Source: an uncultured Eggerthellaceae bacterium (lineage in GTDB: Bacteria > Actinomycetota > Coriobacteriia > Coriobacteriales > Eggerthellaceae). From it: a stretch of DNA of 64,000 nt. The notes below the pieces were generated by a model, which was given only the letters and a program-made list of their open reading frames with translations, did no database searches and was not told the origin of the DNA. Below are positions 1-8,306 of this stretch, piece by piece (the first letter of the stretch is position 1; every line of letters begins with the position of its first letter). The position numbers and the translations under genes are program-made. The stretch spans positions 50,503-114,502 of the forward strand of contig CALBGP010000036.1 of assembly GCA_937892845.1 (NCBI GenBank), written 5' to 3'.

Positions 1-1
1 G

Positions 2-721
2 AACGATCGCTATCAGACCGACAAGGTGAAGGGCCAGACCAAGAAGTCTGCCGCCTCCGCCAAGCCCAAGCAGAAGGCCGCCGCAAGCGTGTACGTGAGG
101 CCTGCCGGTAAGACGAAGGCCGAGAAGAAGGCAATCCGCAAGCAGCAGCAGGCAAAGCAGCGCGAGCTTGACCGTATGTACTACAACCCGCCCACCCAGG
201 AGTACAAGAACCTCCGTCGCATCTGGTGGGTGCTGCTGATTGCCGCTATCATCATTACGGCCATCTCGTTCTTCGCCCGCGACATCATACCTGAGGGCAT
301 GAGCATCTTCACGTTGGTCCTGGCTTACGCTTGCATCATCGGCGCTCTGTACATCGACTTCGCCAAGATCCGCAAGGTTCGCCGCAAGTACCAGGCTGAG
401 ATGCTGAAGAAGAACCCCAAGCTTGCCAAGAACTATCGCGCAACCCAGGCCGCAAACCAGCTTGCAGAGGAAAAGGCCGAAAAGAGGGAAGAGCGCAAGA
501 AGAACGGCTTCTTCAGCCGCTTCAAGAAGGGCGGTGACAAGTCGGCTGCCGAGGAATCCAAGCAGGATGCAGCCAAAGCTGACGCTCCCGCCGAGGCCCC
601 CAAGACCATCGCCGAGCTGAAAGCGGAGTCCGACCAGGCCAAGAAGGCTGCGAAGGAAGCCAGCCATCAGGAGCTTGAAGCCGCCAAGGAAAAGGCTGCC
701 GAAGCCGCTGACCAGAAGTAG
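2..721 (+). CDS. DUF3043-type two-helix membrane protein (5' end cut by window)
   Basis: The reading frame is open to the left edge of the window and no ribosome site precedes the GTG at 26, so the true start probably lies upstream. The visible 231+ residues hold a Lys/Ala-rich basic N-terminus, two membrane helices (about residues 66-85 and 93-110 counted from the GTG), then a long charged Lys/Glu/Ala tail likely to be helical or coiled. This layout matches the actinobacterial DUF3043 family of small membrane proteins of unknown function. A strong hairpin terminator follows at once, so it ends its transcript. Confidence 0.6.
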   Translation, partial: NDRYQTDKVKGQTKKSAASAKPKQKAAASVYVRPAGKTKAEKKAIRKQQQAKQRELDRMYYNPPTQEYKNLRRIWWVLLIAAIIITAISFFARDIIPEGMSIFTLVLAYACIIGALYIDFAKIRKVRRKYQAEMLKKNPKLAKNYRATQAANQLAEEKAEKREERKKNGFFSRFKKGGDKSAAEESKQDAAKADAPAEAPKTIAELKAESDQAKKAAKEASHQELEAAKEKAAEAADQK

Positions 722-775
722 CATCCGCAATCGTTGCGCTTCCGGGGTCAAGGAATCGCTCCCGGAAACGATGAG

Positions 776-809
776 GCCCGCATCTCGCTTGAGGGATGCG
801 GGCTATTTT
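776..809 (+). terminator. Rho-independent terminator
   Basis: GCCCGCAT (776-783) pairs with ATGCGGGC (796-803) around a 12-base loop, followed by TATTTT. It lies 55 bases after the stop of the DUF3043-type gene. Confidence 0.75.
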
Positions 810-825
810 GTGCCTTCGGAGCGGC

Positions 826-852
826 GGGCGGGCTTCGCGAGACATTCGCCGG
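826..852. repeat. 27-bp intergenic repeat, copy 1
   Basis: This segment begins GGGCGGGCTTCGCG and is about 24/27 identical to 4961-4987. Both copies lie just downstream of a hairpin terminator. Confidence 0.4.
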
Positions 853-870
853 TCCGCTCGCACGCTGAAT

Positions 871-2352
871 CTATTGCTGTTCTTCGGACTCTTCGGGTGC
901 GGAATGTTCCAGCAGGTCAAGCAGCTCCTGGCGCGAATGAACCTGCAGTTTCTGGTAGATGTGGCTCGTGTGGGTGTTGACGGTGTTCTTCGACAGGCCC
1001 AACTCCTCCATGATGCGTGGTGTCGAACGGCCTTTTGCAATGAGCCCCAGCACCTCTGTCTCGCGTTTCGAAAGCTTGCCCATGCGGGCAAGACGCGCGC
1101 ACCGGGAGGGGAGCATGTCTCGCACGGGCGTCCCGGCGGCCGTGCGCATGGTCAGCGGCGGCAGCGTATTTTCCTTGGTGAAGACGAAAAGGTAGATGGC
1201 TATGAGCACTAGGCCCATGATCACCGACGTGACGCCCAAGAACTTCTCGTCGAACGCCATGATGCATCGGATGACCTCGTGCAGCGCGAAGCCTGACAGA
1301 AGGTCCAGCGAGAGCGTCAGCCTGGTGAGCGCAAACACTATGACGGGCGCCGTGCGGAAATGGCGGAAGTAGTTGAACGCCACGACAATGACAATGGTCT
1401 TGAAGAGGAAGGCGCCGAAATTCGTGATGCCGTAGAAGAACTCGGTCGATATGGTCGAGTACGGGATGAACAGAACGGCAATCATCGTGAGCAGAAACGA
1501 TGCTTTGTACAGGCCGGAGATGTCTCGCTCTGAAATGACGGATAGCATCACAACGGAACATGCGATTTTGAGGAGCTGCAGGGCAAGGTTCAGTCCGCCC
1601 GAATAAAAGGCCAGGTCGGTCCCGCATAAATAGTAATTGCGCATGAATTCGTCGATGAAGCTCACAGTGAACAGGCTCACGCAGAAAACGGCCAGAATGC
1701 GCCAAGGGAGTGTGTGGCGTTTCGGCAGATGGTACTCGACAACGAAATTGTCGCTGCGTGGACTCCTCACGAGGTAGTAGACCGAAACAACCGGTATGCC
1801 GCTGGCAACGAGGACGAAAATCCATGGCGTGATGGCGGGGATGAGGGCGATAGCGGTGATCAGGTACATGAAGACGCTTGCCGCCACCACGCTCAAAACG
1901 AAGCCGGGCAGGTCGTCGGCGCGGCAGAAAGCCTGGTACCACGCCACGAAAAGCCAGCCTGATGAAACGCCGGTCAGGGCAGCGGCGAGAACCTGGAGTA
2001 TGAACGCCCCAAGGCTTTCGCCGGACGAAATCGGGATGATGCACGTGCCGATCCCTGCGCACACCGCCAAGGCATACAGTGCCGTCCGGTTGCTCAGGAA
2101 GCATTCCATCCTCTTGGCCATGACGAGGCAGGGCACCAGGGCAATCGCAGAAAGAACCAGCGACATCTCATAGACCATCACCGAGGAATTCTCCGGGAAA
2201 AGCTGCGGAGCGAAAAAGCACAGCGATATCCATAGCTGGCACAGGCCGAACCCTACGACCATGGGAATGCTTGCGCTGCGAACTGATGCGTCGAAGCGCT
2301 TTGCGACTTCGGAAAGCTGATTTTTATGAGAATTCAGCCTCTTATCAAACAT
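871..2352 (-). CDS. Membrane LuxR-family transcriptional regulator
   Basis: This 493-residue protein has about 400 hydrophobic N-terminal residues (some 12 membrane helices, MFS-like) and a C-terminal LuxR helix-turn-helix. The HTH shows LSKRETEVLGLIAKGRS, then the recognition helix around SKNTVNTHTSHIY. Such 12-TM LuxR proteins are a hallmark expansion of Eggerthellaceae and usually sit beside respiratory reductase genes. It is divergent from a cytochrome c/flavoprotein pair, so it probably senses that reductase's substrate or the membrane state and controls the pair. A GAGGGGG ribosome site precedes the ATG. The effector cannot be deduced. Confidence 0.85.
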   Translation of the reverse strand: MFDKRLNSHKNQLSEVAKRFDASVRSASIPMVVGFGLCQLWISLCFFAPQLFPENSSVMVYEMSLVLSAIALVPCLVMAKRMECFLSNRTALYALAVCAGIGTCIIPISSGESLGAFILQVLAAALTGVSSGWLFVAWYQAFCRADDLPGFVLSVVAASVFMYLITAIALIPAITPWIFVLVASGIPVVSVYYLVRSPRSDNFVVEYHLPKRHTLPWRILAVFCVSLFTVSFIDEFMRNYYLCGTDLAFYSGGLNLALQLLKIACSVVMLSVISERDISGLYKASFLLTMIAVLFIPYSTISTEFFYGITNFGAFLFKTIVIVVAFNYFRHFRTAPVIVFALTRLTLSLDLLSGFALHEVIRCIMAFDEKFLGVTSVIMGLVLIAIYLFVFTKENTLPPLTMRTAAGTPVRDMLPSRCARLARMGKLSKRETEVLGLIAKGRSTPRIMEELGLSKNTVNTHTSHIYQKLQVHSRQELLDLLEHSAPEESEEQQ

Positions 2353-2381
2353 GGACCAGCCCCCTCAGACCTCACCACTCA

Positions 2382-2398
2382 GTGGTGATTTTCTTGCC
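2382..2398. promoter_or_regulatory. Perfect palindrome between LuxR gene and cytochrome gene
   Basis: TCACCACT-C-AGTGGTGA, 8-bp arms around one base, lies 30 bp upstream of the LuxR start in the divergent spacer. It could be the LuxR operator or, since TTTTCTT follows, a small hairpin in the reductase leader RNA. Confidence 0.45.
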
Positions 2399-2552
2399 CA
2401 CAAATAAAAAAGCCCACGTCAAAAAAGGTTTTTTGGCATGGGAATTCCCTCGCAGAACATCTTTTCACAGCTTTGCTTCGATGGCAAGCGCAGCGACTTT
2501 GCGTAGGCTTCGGTGTCATTGCGGAGGGCAATGCGAAATGAAGGGAGGGAAC

Positions 2553-3182
2553 ATGAGCAAAGCATTCCACAAACATAAGGGGCTGATCGTAACGGCGTTC
2601 GCCTGCACGCTGGTGCTGGGCGCGGCGTGTGCGGGGTGCGCTCCTAAGACGGCGGCACCCGCAGACAACGGCGGAAACGACGCCGCGGCGCAAGAGGAGG
2701 TTTCCATCACTTGGTCGCCCACCATGGATTGCGCGGTCTGCCATGAAACGCAGAACGCAACCATGACCGATGGCGTCCATGATGCAAGCGTCCATCTGAC
2801 CGAGTCGCCTGAAATCACATGTGTGAGCTGCCATACGGACGAGGCCGGGCTGTCAAAGGCCCACGAGGGCAAATCGGCAACCGACACCATGCCCAAGGAG
2901 CTCAAGAAGACCAAGATCGATCCTGCGGGCTGCCAGGCTTCCGGCTGCCATGATCTGAGCAGCGACGAGATGCTGGCTCTGACTGCGGACTACACCGCGT
3001 TGGTGGACAGCAAGGGAACCATGGTCAACCCGCATGACGTTTTGAACAAGACCGAGGGTCACAGCGAGCTTGACTGCTCCAGCTGTCACAGCATGCATGG
3101 CGAAGAGATCGCCGCCGAGGTGACCTGCGTCAGCTGCCACCACTCGGGCGTGTACGAGTGCAATACCTGTCACGAGGTGTAA
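2553..3182 (+). CDS. Multihaem cytochrome c lipoprotein, electron donor to flavoprotein reductase
   Basis: The 209-residue protein starts at an ATG after AAGGGAGGGA. It has a lipoprotein signal peptide (hydrophobic core, then CAGC lipobox) and six haem sites: CAVCH, CVSCH, CQASGCH (four residues between the cysteines), CSSCH, CVSCH and CNTCH. It would be anchored outside the membrane and pass electrons from the quinone pool to the Tat-exported flavoprotein encoded 100 bp downstream. This is a split form of flavocytochrome c, comparable to the Cgr1/Cgr2 arrangement of Eggerthella lenta. The CX4CH site is unusual and may bind haem poorly or differently. The substrate is set by the flavoprotein. 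Confidence 0.88.
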   Translation: MSKAFHKHKGLIVTAFACTLVLGAACAGCAPKTAAPADNGGNDAAAQEEVSITWSPTMDCAVCHETQNATMTDGVHDASVHLTESPEITCVSCHTDEAGLSKAHEGKSATDTMPKELKKTKIDPAGCQASGCHDLSSDEMLALTADYTALVDSKGTMVNPHDVLNKTEGHSELDCSSCHSMHGEEIAAEVTCVSCHHSGVYECNTCHEV

Positions 3183-3282
3183 ACGGGCAGACCATCATCG
3201 GGGACCCGGTGCCGAAGGGACGGCACGGGCAGATGGTGTGCTGAATACAACGCGGAGTCATCCGCAAGGAGAGGAGAATAGC

Positions 3283-4872
3283 ATGGAATCTACGAGGCGT
3301 GATTTCCTCAAGGGTGCCGGTATCGTTGCCGGTTTGGGCGCTATGGCCGGTGCTGCAAGCCTGGTCGGTTGCGCCGGTTCTTCCGAAGAGGCTGCAAGCT
3401 TCGAAGTCAAGCATGAGTGCGACGTCGTGGTCTGCGGCGCAGGCATCGGCGGTCTGGCTACGGCCGTTTCTGCTGCCGAGGCCGGAGCGAAGGTCATCCT
3501 GGTCGAGGCTTCCAACAAGGTCGGCGGTACGTCCCGCTTTGCTGCGGGCGCTTTCGGCCCCCGCTTCGGCACGGATTGGGAGAAGGCCTACGCCAAGGCT
3601 CCCATGTCCGATCCCGAGCTGGGCAAGCTGGTCGTTGAGAACTGGGACTCCTACCTCGAGTGGATCACCGGCATGGGTCTGACCACCGAGCCTTTGGCCA
3701 AGAACAGCGCCTACGTGTGGATGGGCGGCAAGCGCGGCCCCGAGCAGGGCTCCAAGTCCTACACCGATGAGTACCTGCAGCAGTTCGGCCAGCTCTTCAC
3801 CGACAAGGGCGGCACCACTATCACCGCAACCCGCGCCTTCAAGCTGGTGACCGACGAGTCCGGCGCTGTGACCGGCGTCCTGGTGCATGACGCTGAGGGC
3901 ATCTACCAGATCAACGCGAAGTCCGTCGTTCTGGCAACCGGCGGTTGGCAGTGCAACAAGGAGTTCTGCACGAAGTACATCTCCCGCCATGCAGATCTGT
4001 CCATGGCCCAGTGCGTGCCGTACCTCGACGGTTCGGGCATCAAGATGGGTGTCGAAGTCGGCGCTCAGCTGTCCCGCAGCTTCGGTTCCTTCTACGGCCA
4101 TCCCCAGCCTTGGCCGACCCACTACCTCAACGGTGTTGACACCCCCGCCGGCTACGAGGCTGTCGAAAACGTTGACGACGTGCATGTGCTGCTCTACGGA
4201 ACCACTGAGCATTCGATCCAGGGCCTGGGCGTGTATCTGAACATGCAGGGCAAGCGCTTCGTGAACGAGGGTCTGGCATCCTCCCTGGTCAACCAGGAGA
4301 TCATGCAGCAGCAGTACGCTCGCGCCTACCTCATCCTCGACGAGGGCATGCGTGAGGTCATCCGCAACACCCCGTTCTTCATGGCAGCCGTTTCCGGCGG
4401 CGACCGCATTGACACCATGAAGGAGAAGGGCATGCCCGTCATTGAGGCTGCTTCCATCGAAGAGCTCATGACCAAGATCAAGACCGAATCCCATGGTGGC
4501 GAAGAGTTCAACGCTGCAAACGCCATCGCGACCGTTGCCGAGTACAACGCCAACGTTGCCGCAGGCAAGGCCGAGACCATGGACGTGCCCCATGTCTTCA
4601 CCGTGCCCGCAACCGAGCTTGCCACCGGTCCCTTCTACGCCATCCCCGTGGTCGCTGGCATCATGGCCACCTTCGGCGGCCTGAAGATCGACGCCGAAAC
4701 CCATGTCATGGGCATCGACGCCGCTCCCATCCCCGGCCTGTTCGCTGTTCCCGGCGCTGCCGGCGGCATCATGAACGGCGACTACTGGTGCGTCATGAGC
4801 GGCTACTCGGTTCTGGGTCGCCTGTGCGGCCAGAAGGCCACCGAGTACGCCTCCAGCCTGGCTTCCGCTTAA
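3283..4872 (+). CDS. Tat-exported FAD-dependent reductase, fumarate reductase/Cgr2-like
   Basis: The 529-residue protein starts at ATG 3283 after AAGGAGAGGAG. A twin-arginine signal (RRDFLKGAG) leads to a lipobox-like LVGC, so it is folded before export and probably lipid-anchored. An FAD Rossmann motif (VVVCGAGIGGLATAV) opens a flavoprotein domain of the fumarate reductase/succinate dehydrogenase family. It has no haem or FMN domain of its own; the cytochrome upstream supplies electrons. By eye, residues typical of fumarate reductases are replaced: the HTMGG segment reads MATFGG, and the catalytic-Arg segment reads NEGLASSLV. Fumarate is therefore unlikely as substrate; a bulkier dietary or host compound is more plausible but unidentified. 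Confidence 0.85.
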   Translation: MESTRRDFLKGAGIVAGLGAMAGAASLVGCAGSSEEAASFEVKHECDVVVCGAGIGGLATAVSAAEAGAKVILVEASNKVGGTSRFAAGAFGPRFGTDWEKAYAKAPMSDPELGKLVVENWDSYLEWITGMGLTTEPLAKNSAYVWMGGKRGPEQGSKSYTDEYLQQFGQLFTDKGGTTITATRAFKLVTDESGAVTGVLVHDAEGIYQINAKSVVLATGGWQCNKEFCTKYISRHADLSMAQCVPYLDGSGIKMGVEVGAQLSRSFGSFYGHPQPWPTHYLNGVDTPAGYEAVENVDDVHVLLYGTTEHSIQGLGVYLNMQGKRFVNEGLASSLVNQEIMQQQYARAYLILDEGMREVIRNTPFFMAAVSGGDRIDTMKEKGMPVIEAASIEELMTKIKTESHGGEEFNAANAIATVAEYNANVAAGKAETMDVPHVFTVPATELATGPFYAIPVVAGIMATFGGLKIDAETHVMGIDAAPIPGLFAVPGAAGGIMNGDYWCVMSGYSVLGRLCGQKATEYASSLASA

Positions 4873-4916
4873 TCGAGCCGCACGGCCGCACGGCCCGCTG
4901 CAAGGCGATCTTTCCG

Positions 4917-4953
4917 AGCCGCGCCCTCCCCTCCGGGCGCGGCTTTCCCTTTT
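4917..4953 (+). terminator. Rho-independent terminator after flavoprotein gene
   Basis: AGCCGCGCCC (4917-4926) pairs with GGGCGCGGCT (4935-4944) around an 8-base loop, followed by a pyrimidine run containing TTTT. Confidence 0.75.
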
Positions 4954-4960
4954 CCCCTCC

Positions 4961-4987
4961 GGGCGGGCTTCGCGGGACATTCGGCGG
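4961..4987. repeat. 27-bp intergenic repeat, copy 2
   Basis: Second copy of the segment at 826-852, beginning GGGCGGGCTTCGCG, again directly after a terminator. Confidence 0.4.
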
Positions 4988-5085
4988 CCTGTTTGGCAAT
5001 CTGTGCCAAATGCCCCTCGAATGTCCCGCTTTGTGCCGGAAAAGGGTGCCGAATGTCCGAAGCCGCATTGGTTGTGCGGGATTCT

Positions 5086-5094
5086 GCTATAATG
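5086..5094 (+). promoter_or_regulatory. Extended -10 promoter for queT
   Basis: TGCTATAAT is a consensus extended -10 (TG-N-TATAAT). No good -35 is present, as expected for this class. It lies about 100 bp before the queT ATG. Confidence 0.5.
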
Positions 5095-5191
5095 GGCTGC
5101 GCGAATCGCATCGTTGGGCCCTGCGTTTCGCTTGACTGACCGTTGCCCATAGCCCGTGCGGCGTCTGGCCGCATGTGGAAGGAGAGAAATC

Positions 5192-5908
5192 ATGAGCGAA
5201 ACCGCGAAAAGCGGAACTGCCGGCATGTCTTCGGCAGCTTCCGCCCCTGTCTGCACGTCGGAAATCGGTGCCGCGCCCGGAACCGCACCTGCATCCGGCA
5301 CCGCACCCGGTGCCACGCCCGGCACCGCACCTGCCCGTGCGCGCAAAACCGCCCGAACTTCGTACGTGGCCCAAGCCGGCATGATCGCTGCGGTCTATGC
5401 GGCCGCCACCCTCGTCGCCATGTTCATGCTGCAGGGGCTGGCCTGGGGCCCCGTCCAATTCCGCATCTCCGAGGCGCTCACGGTGCTGGCGCTGTTCACG
5501 CCCGCGGCGGTGCCCGGGCTGACCATCGGTTGCGTTATCGCGAACCTGGTCTCCATGGCCATCAACGGCACCGGCGCATTGGGCCTGCTCGACGTGGTGT
5601 TCGGCTCGTTCGCAACCTTCTTGGGCGCGCTGTGGTGCAGCAAGCTGGCGGCAAAACCGAAACTTGCGCTTTTGGGACCCGTGGTGGCGAACGCCCTGAT
5701 CGTGCCTGCGTATCTGCCGCTGATCCTGCAGGGTCTGGGTTTCTACACCATTCCATTCACGTCCATCAGCCTGGATGGCGCGTACCTGCTCATGTACCTG
5801 TTTGGCCTGGTCGCCACTGGAATCGGCCAAGCGGTTGTAATCTATGTGCTGGGTTACCCGCTGTCGAAAGCGCTCGCGCGTGTGCTGCCGAAGTCGTGGC
5901 AGAAGTAG
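5192..5908 (+). CDS. queT: QueT-family ECF transporter substrate-binding component
   Basis: The 238-residue integral membrane protein starts at ATG 5192 after GGAAGGAGAG. An unusual N-terminal extension of about 50 residues is rich in Ala/Pro/Thr/Gly (repeats of the type APGTAP, ASGTAP, ATPGTAP). It is followed by the QueT domain with about six helices and the motif FRISEALTVLALFTP. QueT proteins are S components that bind a queuosine precursor and use a shared energy-coupling module, not present here, for uptake. A weak hairpin at 5942-5964 ends the unit. Confidence 0.85.
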   Translation: MSETAKSGTAGMSSAASAPVCTSEIGAAPGTAPASGTAPGATPGTAPARARKTARTSYVAQAGMIAAVYAAATLVAMFMLQGLAWGPVQFRISEALTVLALFTPAAVPGLTIGCVIANLVSMAINGTGALGLLDVVFGSFATFLGALWCSKLAAKPKLALLGPVVANALIVPAYLPLILQGLGFYTIPFTSISLDGAYLLMYLFGLVATGIGQAVVIYVLGYPLSKALARVLPKSWQK

Positions 5909-5941
5909 GGGCCGCGTCGGTTCCGAGCGTGTTCCGTTTAT

Positions 5942-5967
5942 GGCCCGGCCTTGAGTGTCGGGCCTTT
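5942..5967 (+). terminator. Weak hairpin after queT
   Basis: GGCCCG (5942-5947) and CGGGCC (5959-5964) can pair and are followed by TTT. The next gene's -10 (TATAAT, 5972-5977) lies immediately after. Confidence 0.4.
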
Positions 5968-6002
5968 CACGTATAATGGACAGGTTGGAAAGGAGTTCGG
6001 CG

Positions 6003-7367
6003 ATGGATCCCGTAGTCATCATTCCCGTGTACTTGAGCTCCCGACGCCGCAACGGCGCGGGTCCTGTCCTGACCACCTACGACCATGCGACGCCCTTGTC
6101 CCAGGATGGCGAACTGCCGCGGTGCCTCGACTCGCTCCGCAAAGTGCGCGGCCTTGGGCACATCGTGATCCTGGCCGTTGCCGAAGGCGGGATAGAGAAC
6201 CAGGCTGCCGGCAAGGTATACGCCATAGCCGATCGTTTCCCCGACTTGGACATCACCGTCATCGGCGCGCCGGAGATGGCGCTCATATCCCAGCGGATGG
6301 AGCAGCTTGGCATCCCGTGCCGACGTGAAGTTGCGCTTGCCGGATACGGCGCCGTCCGCAACGTCGGTCTGATCGTCGCCGCCGTGCTGGGCTTTGACTC
6401 CGTGGTGTTCCTTGATGACGACGCCGTGATCGAAGATGAGGGCTTTCTGGAGAAAGCCATGTATGGTTTGGGGAAACTGACTCCGCGCGGCATTCCCATC
6501 CTGGCCAAGACGGGCTTCTACCTCAACGACCAGGACAGCTATCTGTCCCGGCACAAGAGCAAGTGGTACAACCGTTTCTGGGACCAAGCCGCTGCGTTCA
6601 ACGAATGGATCACCGGCGCCATGCGGGGTCCGCGTCTGTCTCGCTCCAGCCACGTGTGCGGCGGGTGCATGGCGCTGCATCGCGAAGCGCTGCGCCGTGT
6701 CGCTTTCGACCCCTGGATTTCGCGGGGCGAAGATTTGGACTACATGATCAACCTGCGCATTTACGGCAGCGATATCTGGTTTGACAACCAGTGGTTCATG
6801 CGCCATCTTCCACCGGAGAAAAACCAGCTCAGTGAGGGTTTGCGCTTCAGGCAGGACATTTTCCGCTGGCTCTACGAGTTCCGCAAGATCGAGTACGGCC
6901 GCACGCAGATTGACTTGCAGCCCATCAAGCCTGCGTCGTTGCAGCCCTACCCTGGGCCGTTTTTGGAGCAGGGCATCCACAAGCGCATTCGTCGCACCGC
7001 GCTGCTGCGTTCCATCGGGCGTCCTGATGGCCGCGGGTATCGTCGGGCTGCCAAGGCGGTTGCGGGCGAAGCGGAGAAGTATGCCGAAGATAACTGCATG
7101 AAGTATTTCGAATTCCAGTACAAGTGGCCTGCCATCATGGCCCGTATAGAGCGCGACGCCATGCTGAAGAACGCCCTTTTGGAGTCCGATAGCCGACGCA
7201 GGGCGCATGGCGCCCGAAGCGCCGAAGAGCGTATCGCCGCGGCCGGCGGGTCCAAGGGCCCGCGGCCCGCAGCCGTTGCCGCTCCGTTGCCGGCTCGTCC
7301 GGCGCCGAGCCAACTTGATGCGGGCAAGACCATGCAGATTCATCTGGACATGGGCGCCAATGAGTGA
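6003..7367 (+). CDS. GT-A fold glycosyltransferase-like protein
   Basis: The 454-residue soluble protein starts at ATG 6003 after AAAGGAG, preceded by TATAAT at 5972-5977. The N-terminus VVIIPVY is typical of nucleotide-sugar transferases, and VVFLDDDAV (about residue 137) is the metal-binding DxD. Later segments CGGCMALHREAL and RGEDLDYMINLRI resemble the acceptor-side motifs of family 2-like transferases (ED catalytic pair). The C-terminal 50 residues are low-complexity Ala/Arg/Pro. No transmembrane helix or neighbouring polysaccharide genes are seen, so donor and acceptor are unknown. Confidence 0.65.
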   Translation: MDPVVIIPVYLSSRRRNGAGPVLTTYDHATPLSQDGELPRCLDSLRKVRGLGHIVILAVAEGGIENQAAGKVYAIADRFPDLDITVIGAPEMALISQRMEQLGIPCRREVALAGYGAVRNVGLIVAAVLGFDSVVFLDDDAVIEDEGFLEKAMYGLGKLTPRGIPILAKTGFYLNDQDSYLSRHKSKWYNRFWDQAAAFNEWITGAMRGPRLSRSSHVCGGCMALHREALRRVAFDPWISRGEDLDYMINLRIYGSDIWFDNQWFMRHLPPEKNQLSEGLRFRQDIFRWLYEFRKIEYGRTQIDLQPIKPASLQPYPGPFLEQGIHKRIRRTALLRSIGRPDGRGYRRAAKAVAGEAEKYAEDNCMKYFEFQYKWPAIMARIERDAMLKNALLESDSRRRAHGARSAEERIAAAGGSKGPRPAAVAAPLPARPAPSQLDAGKTMQIHLDMGANE

Positions 7368-7406
7368 TGCGGCGTCTGCCGCCAGAAAGATTCGAGGGTG
7401 TTCGGG

Positions 7407-8306
7407 ATGGAATTGATGTTTGCGGCGGCCGCGGTGGGCGTGCTCGTCGGCGTGTTGTCCGGGTTGCTTGGCATAGGCGGCGGCACGGTGATGGTGCCGG
7501 TGTTTCGCCTCGTGTTCGGAATGTCGCCCATCGAAGCGACGGCAACATCGCTGTTCGCCATCATTCCCACGTCCATTTCGGGTATGGTCACCCATCTGCG
7601 CAACCGCACCTGCGTGCTCAAGCTGGGGCTTGCGGCGGGCTTGGCGGGTGCTGTCATGTCGCCGGTGGGCGTGGTTCTGGCAAGCATCTCGCCTGATTGG
7701 CTGATCATGGTTGCGGCGGCGTGCGTGATCTTGTATTCATCGGCCAGCATGCTGCGCAAGGCCCTGGCTACGGGCGGCGCGAAGGGCGGGTCCAAGCATG
7801 AGCCCGCGAAGGGATCCGCACCCGCGAAGGGCGTCGCGCCCGCGAAGGACGCCGGGGAGCCCGGTGCGTGCGGGGCGAAGGCTTCGGTGGCAGACGGTTC
7901 TGCGGCAGCAGGCGAAGTGCCCGATCTGCCCGCTCGCAAGCTGGTTATCGGTGCGGCTATCGGCCTGGTGGCGGGCCTCTTGGGCGGCTACGTGGGCGTC
8001 GGCGGCGGATTCATCATGGTGCCCTTGTTCATCTCCGTCCTGGGTGTGTCCATGCGTCTGGCCAGCGGAACCTCGCTGATTGCGGTCATGTTGATTGCCA
8101 TTCCCGGCGCCATCGAGCAAGCCGTATTCGGTAATGTCCAGTTTGTGGCCGGTCTGGCGTTGGCGGTGGGTTCCATCCCCGGGGCTCTTCTGGGTGCCAA
8201 CTTGGTAAAATACGTGCCCGAGCGGTTGCTTCGCTTCCTGTTCGCAGGGTTTCTTGCGGTGGCCGCCGTCATGCTTGTGCTCAACGAAATCGGATTTCCG
8301 GGGTGA
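7407..8306 (+). CDS. TSUP-family (TauE/SafE-like) anion exporter
   Basis: This 299-residue protein has two homologous membrane halves, each starting with a Gly-rich motif (GLLGIGGGTVMVP and GLLGGYVGVGGGFIMVP) diagnostic of the TSUP/TauE-SafE family. Members move sulfite, sulfonates or other small anions. The halves are joined by a hydrophilic loop of about 50 residues with repeats of the type KGxAPAKG, longer than usual. I chose ATG 7407 because CGAGGG lies 8 bases before it; GTG 7398 is an alternative. Its stop overlaps the start of the sensor kinase gene, so the kinase/regulator pair probably controls it or shares its signal. Confidence 0.85.
   Translation: MELMFAAAAVGVLVGVLSGLLGIGGGTVMVPVFRLVFGMSPIEATATSLFAIIPTSISGMVTHLRNRTCVLKLGLAAGLAGAVMSPVGVVLASISPDWLIMVAAACVILYSSASMLRKALATGGAKGGSKHEPAKGSAPAKGVAPAKDAGEPGACGAKASVADGSAAAGEVPDLPARKLVIGAAIGLVAGLLGGYVGVGGGFIMVPLFISVLGVSMRLASGTSLIAVMLIAIPGAIEQAVFGNVQFVAGLALAVGSIPGALLGANLVKYVPERLLRFLFAGFLAVAAVMLVLNEIGFPG

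Larger units (their letters stand above)
4873..5191. other. Intergenic region before queT
   Basis: No gene is seen in these 319 bases. They hold the terminator at 4917-4953, a 27-bp repeat at 4961-4987, a 7-5-7 palindrome TTTGGCA-ATCTG-TGCCAAA at 4992-5010, and the queT promoter. I looked for a preQ1 riboswitch and found no matching motif. Confidence 0.6.

Noticed and set aside
5095..5191. preQ1 riboswitch upstream of queT
   Set aside because: The short leader shows no recognisable preQ1 aptamer (no conserved C-rich loop and A-rich tail).
3130..5382. 750-codon minus-strand open frame
   Set aside because: It is antisense to the Tat flavoprotein and queT, low-complexity, without domains.
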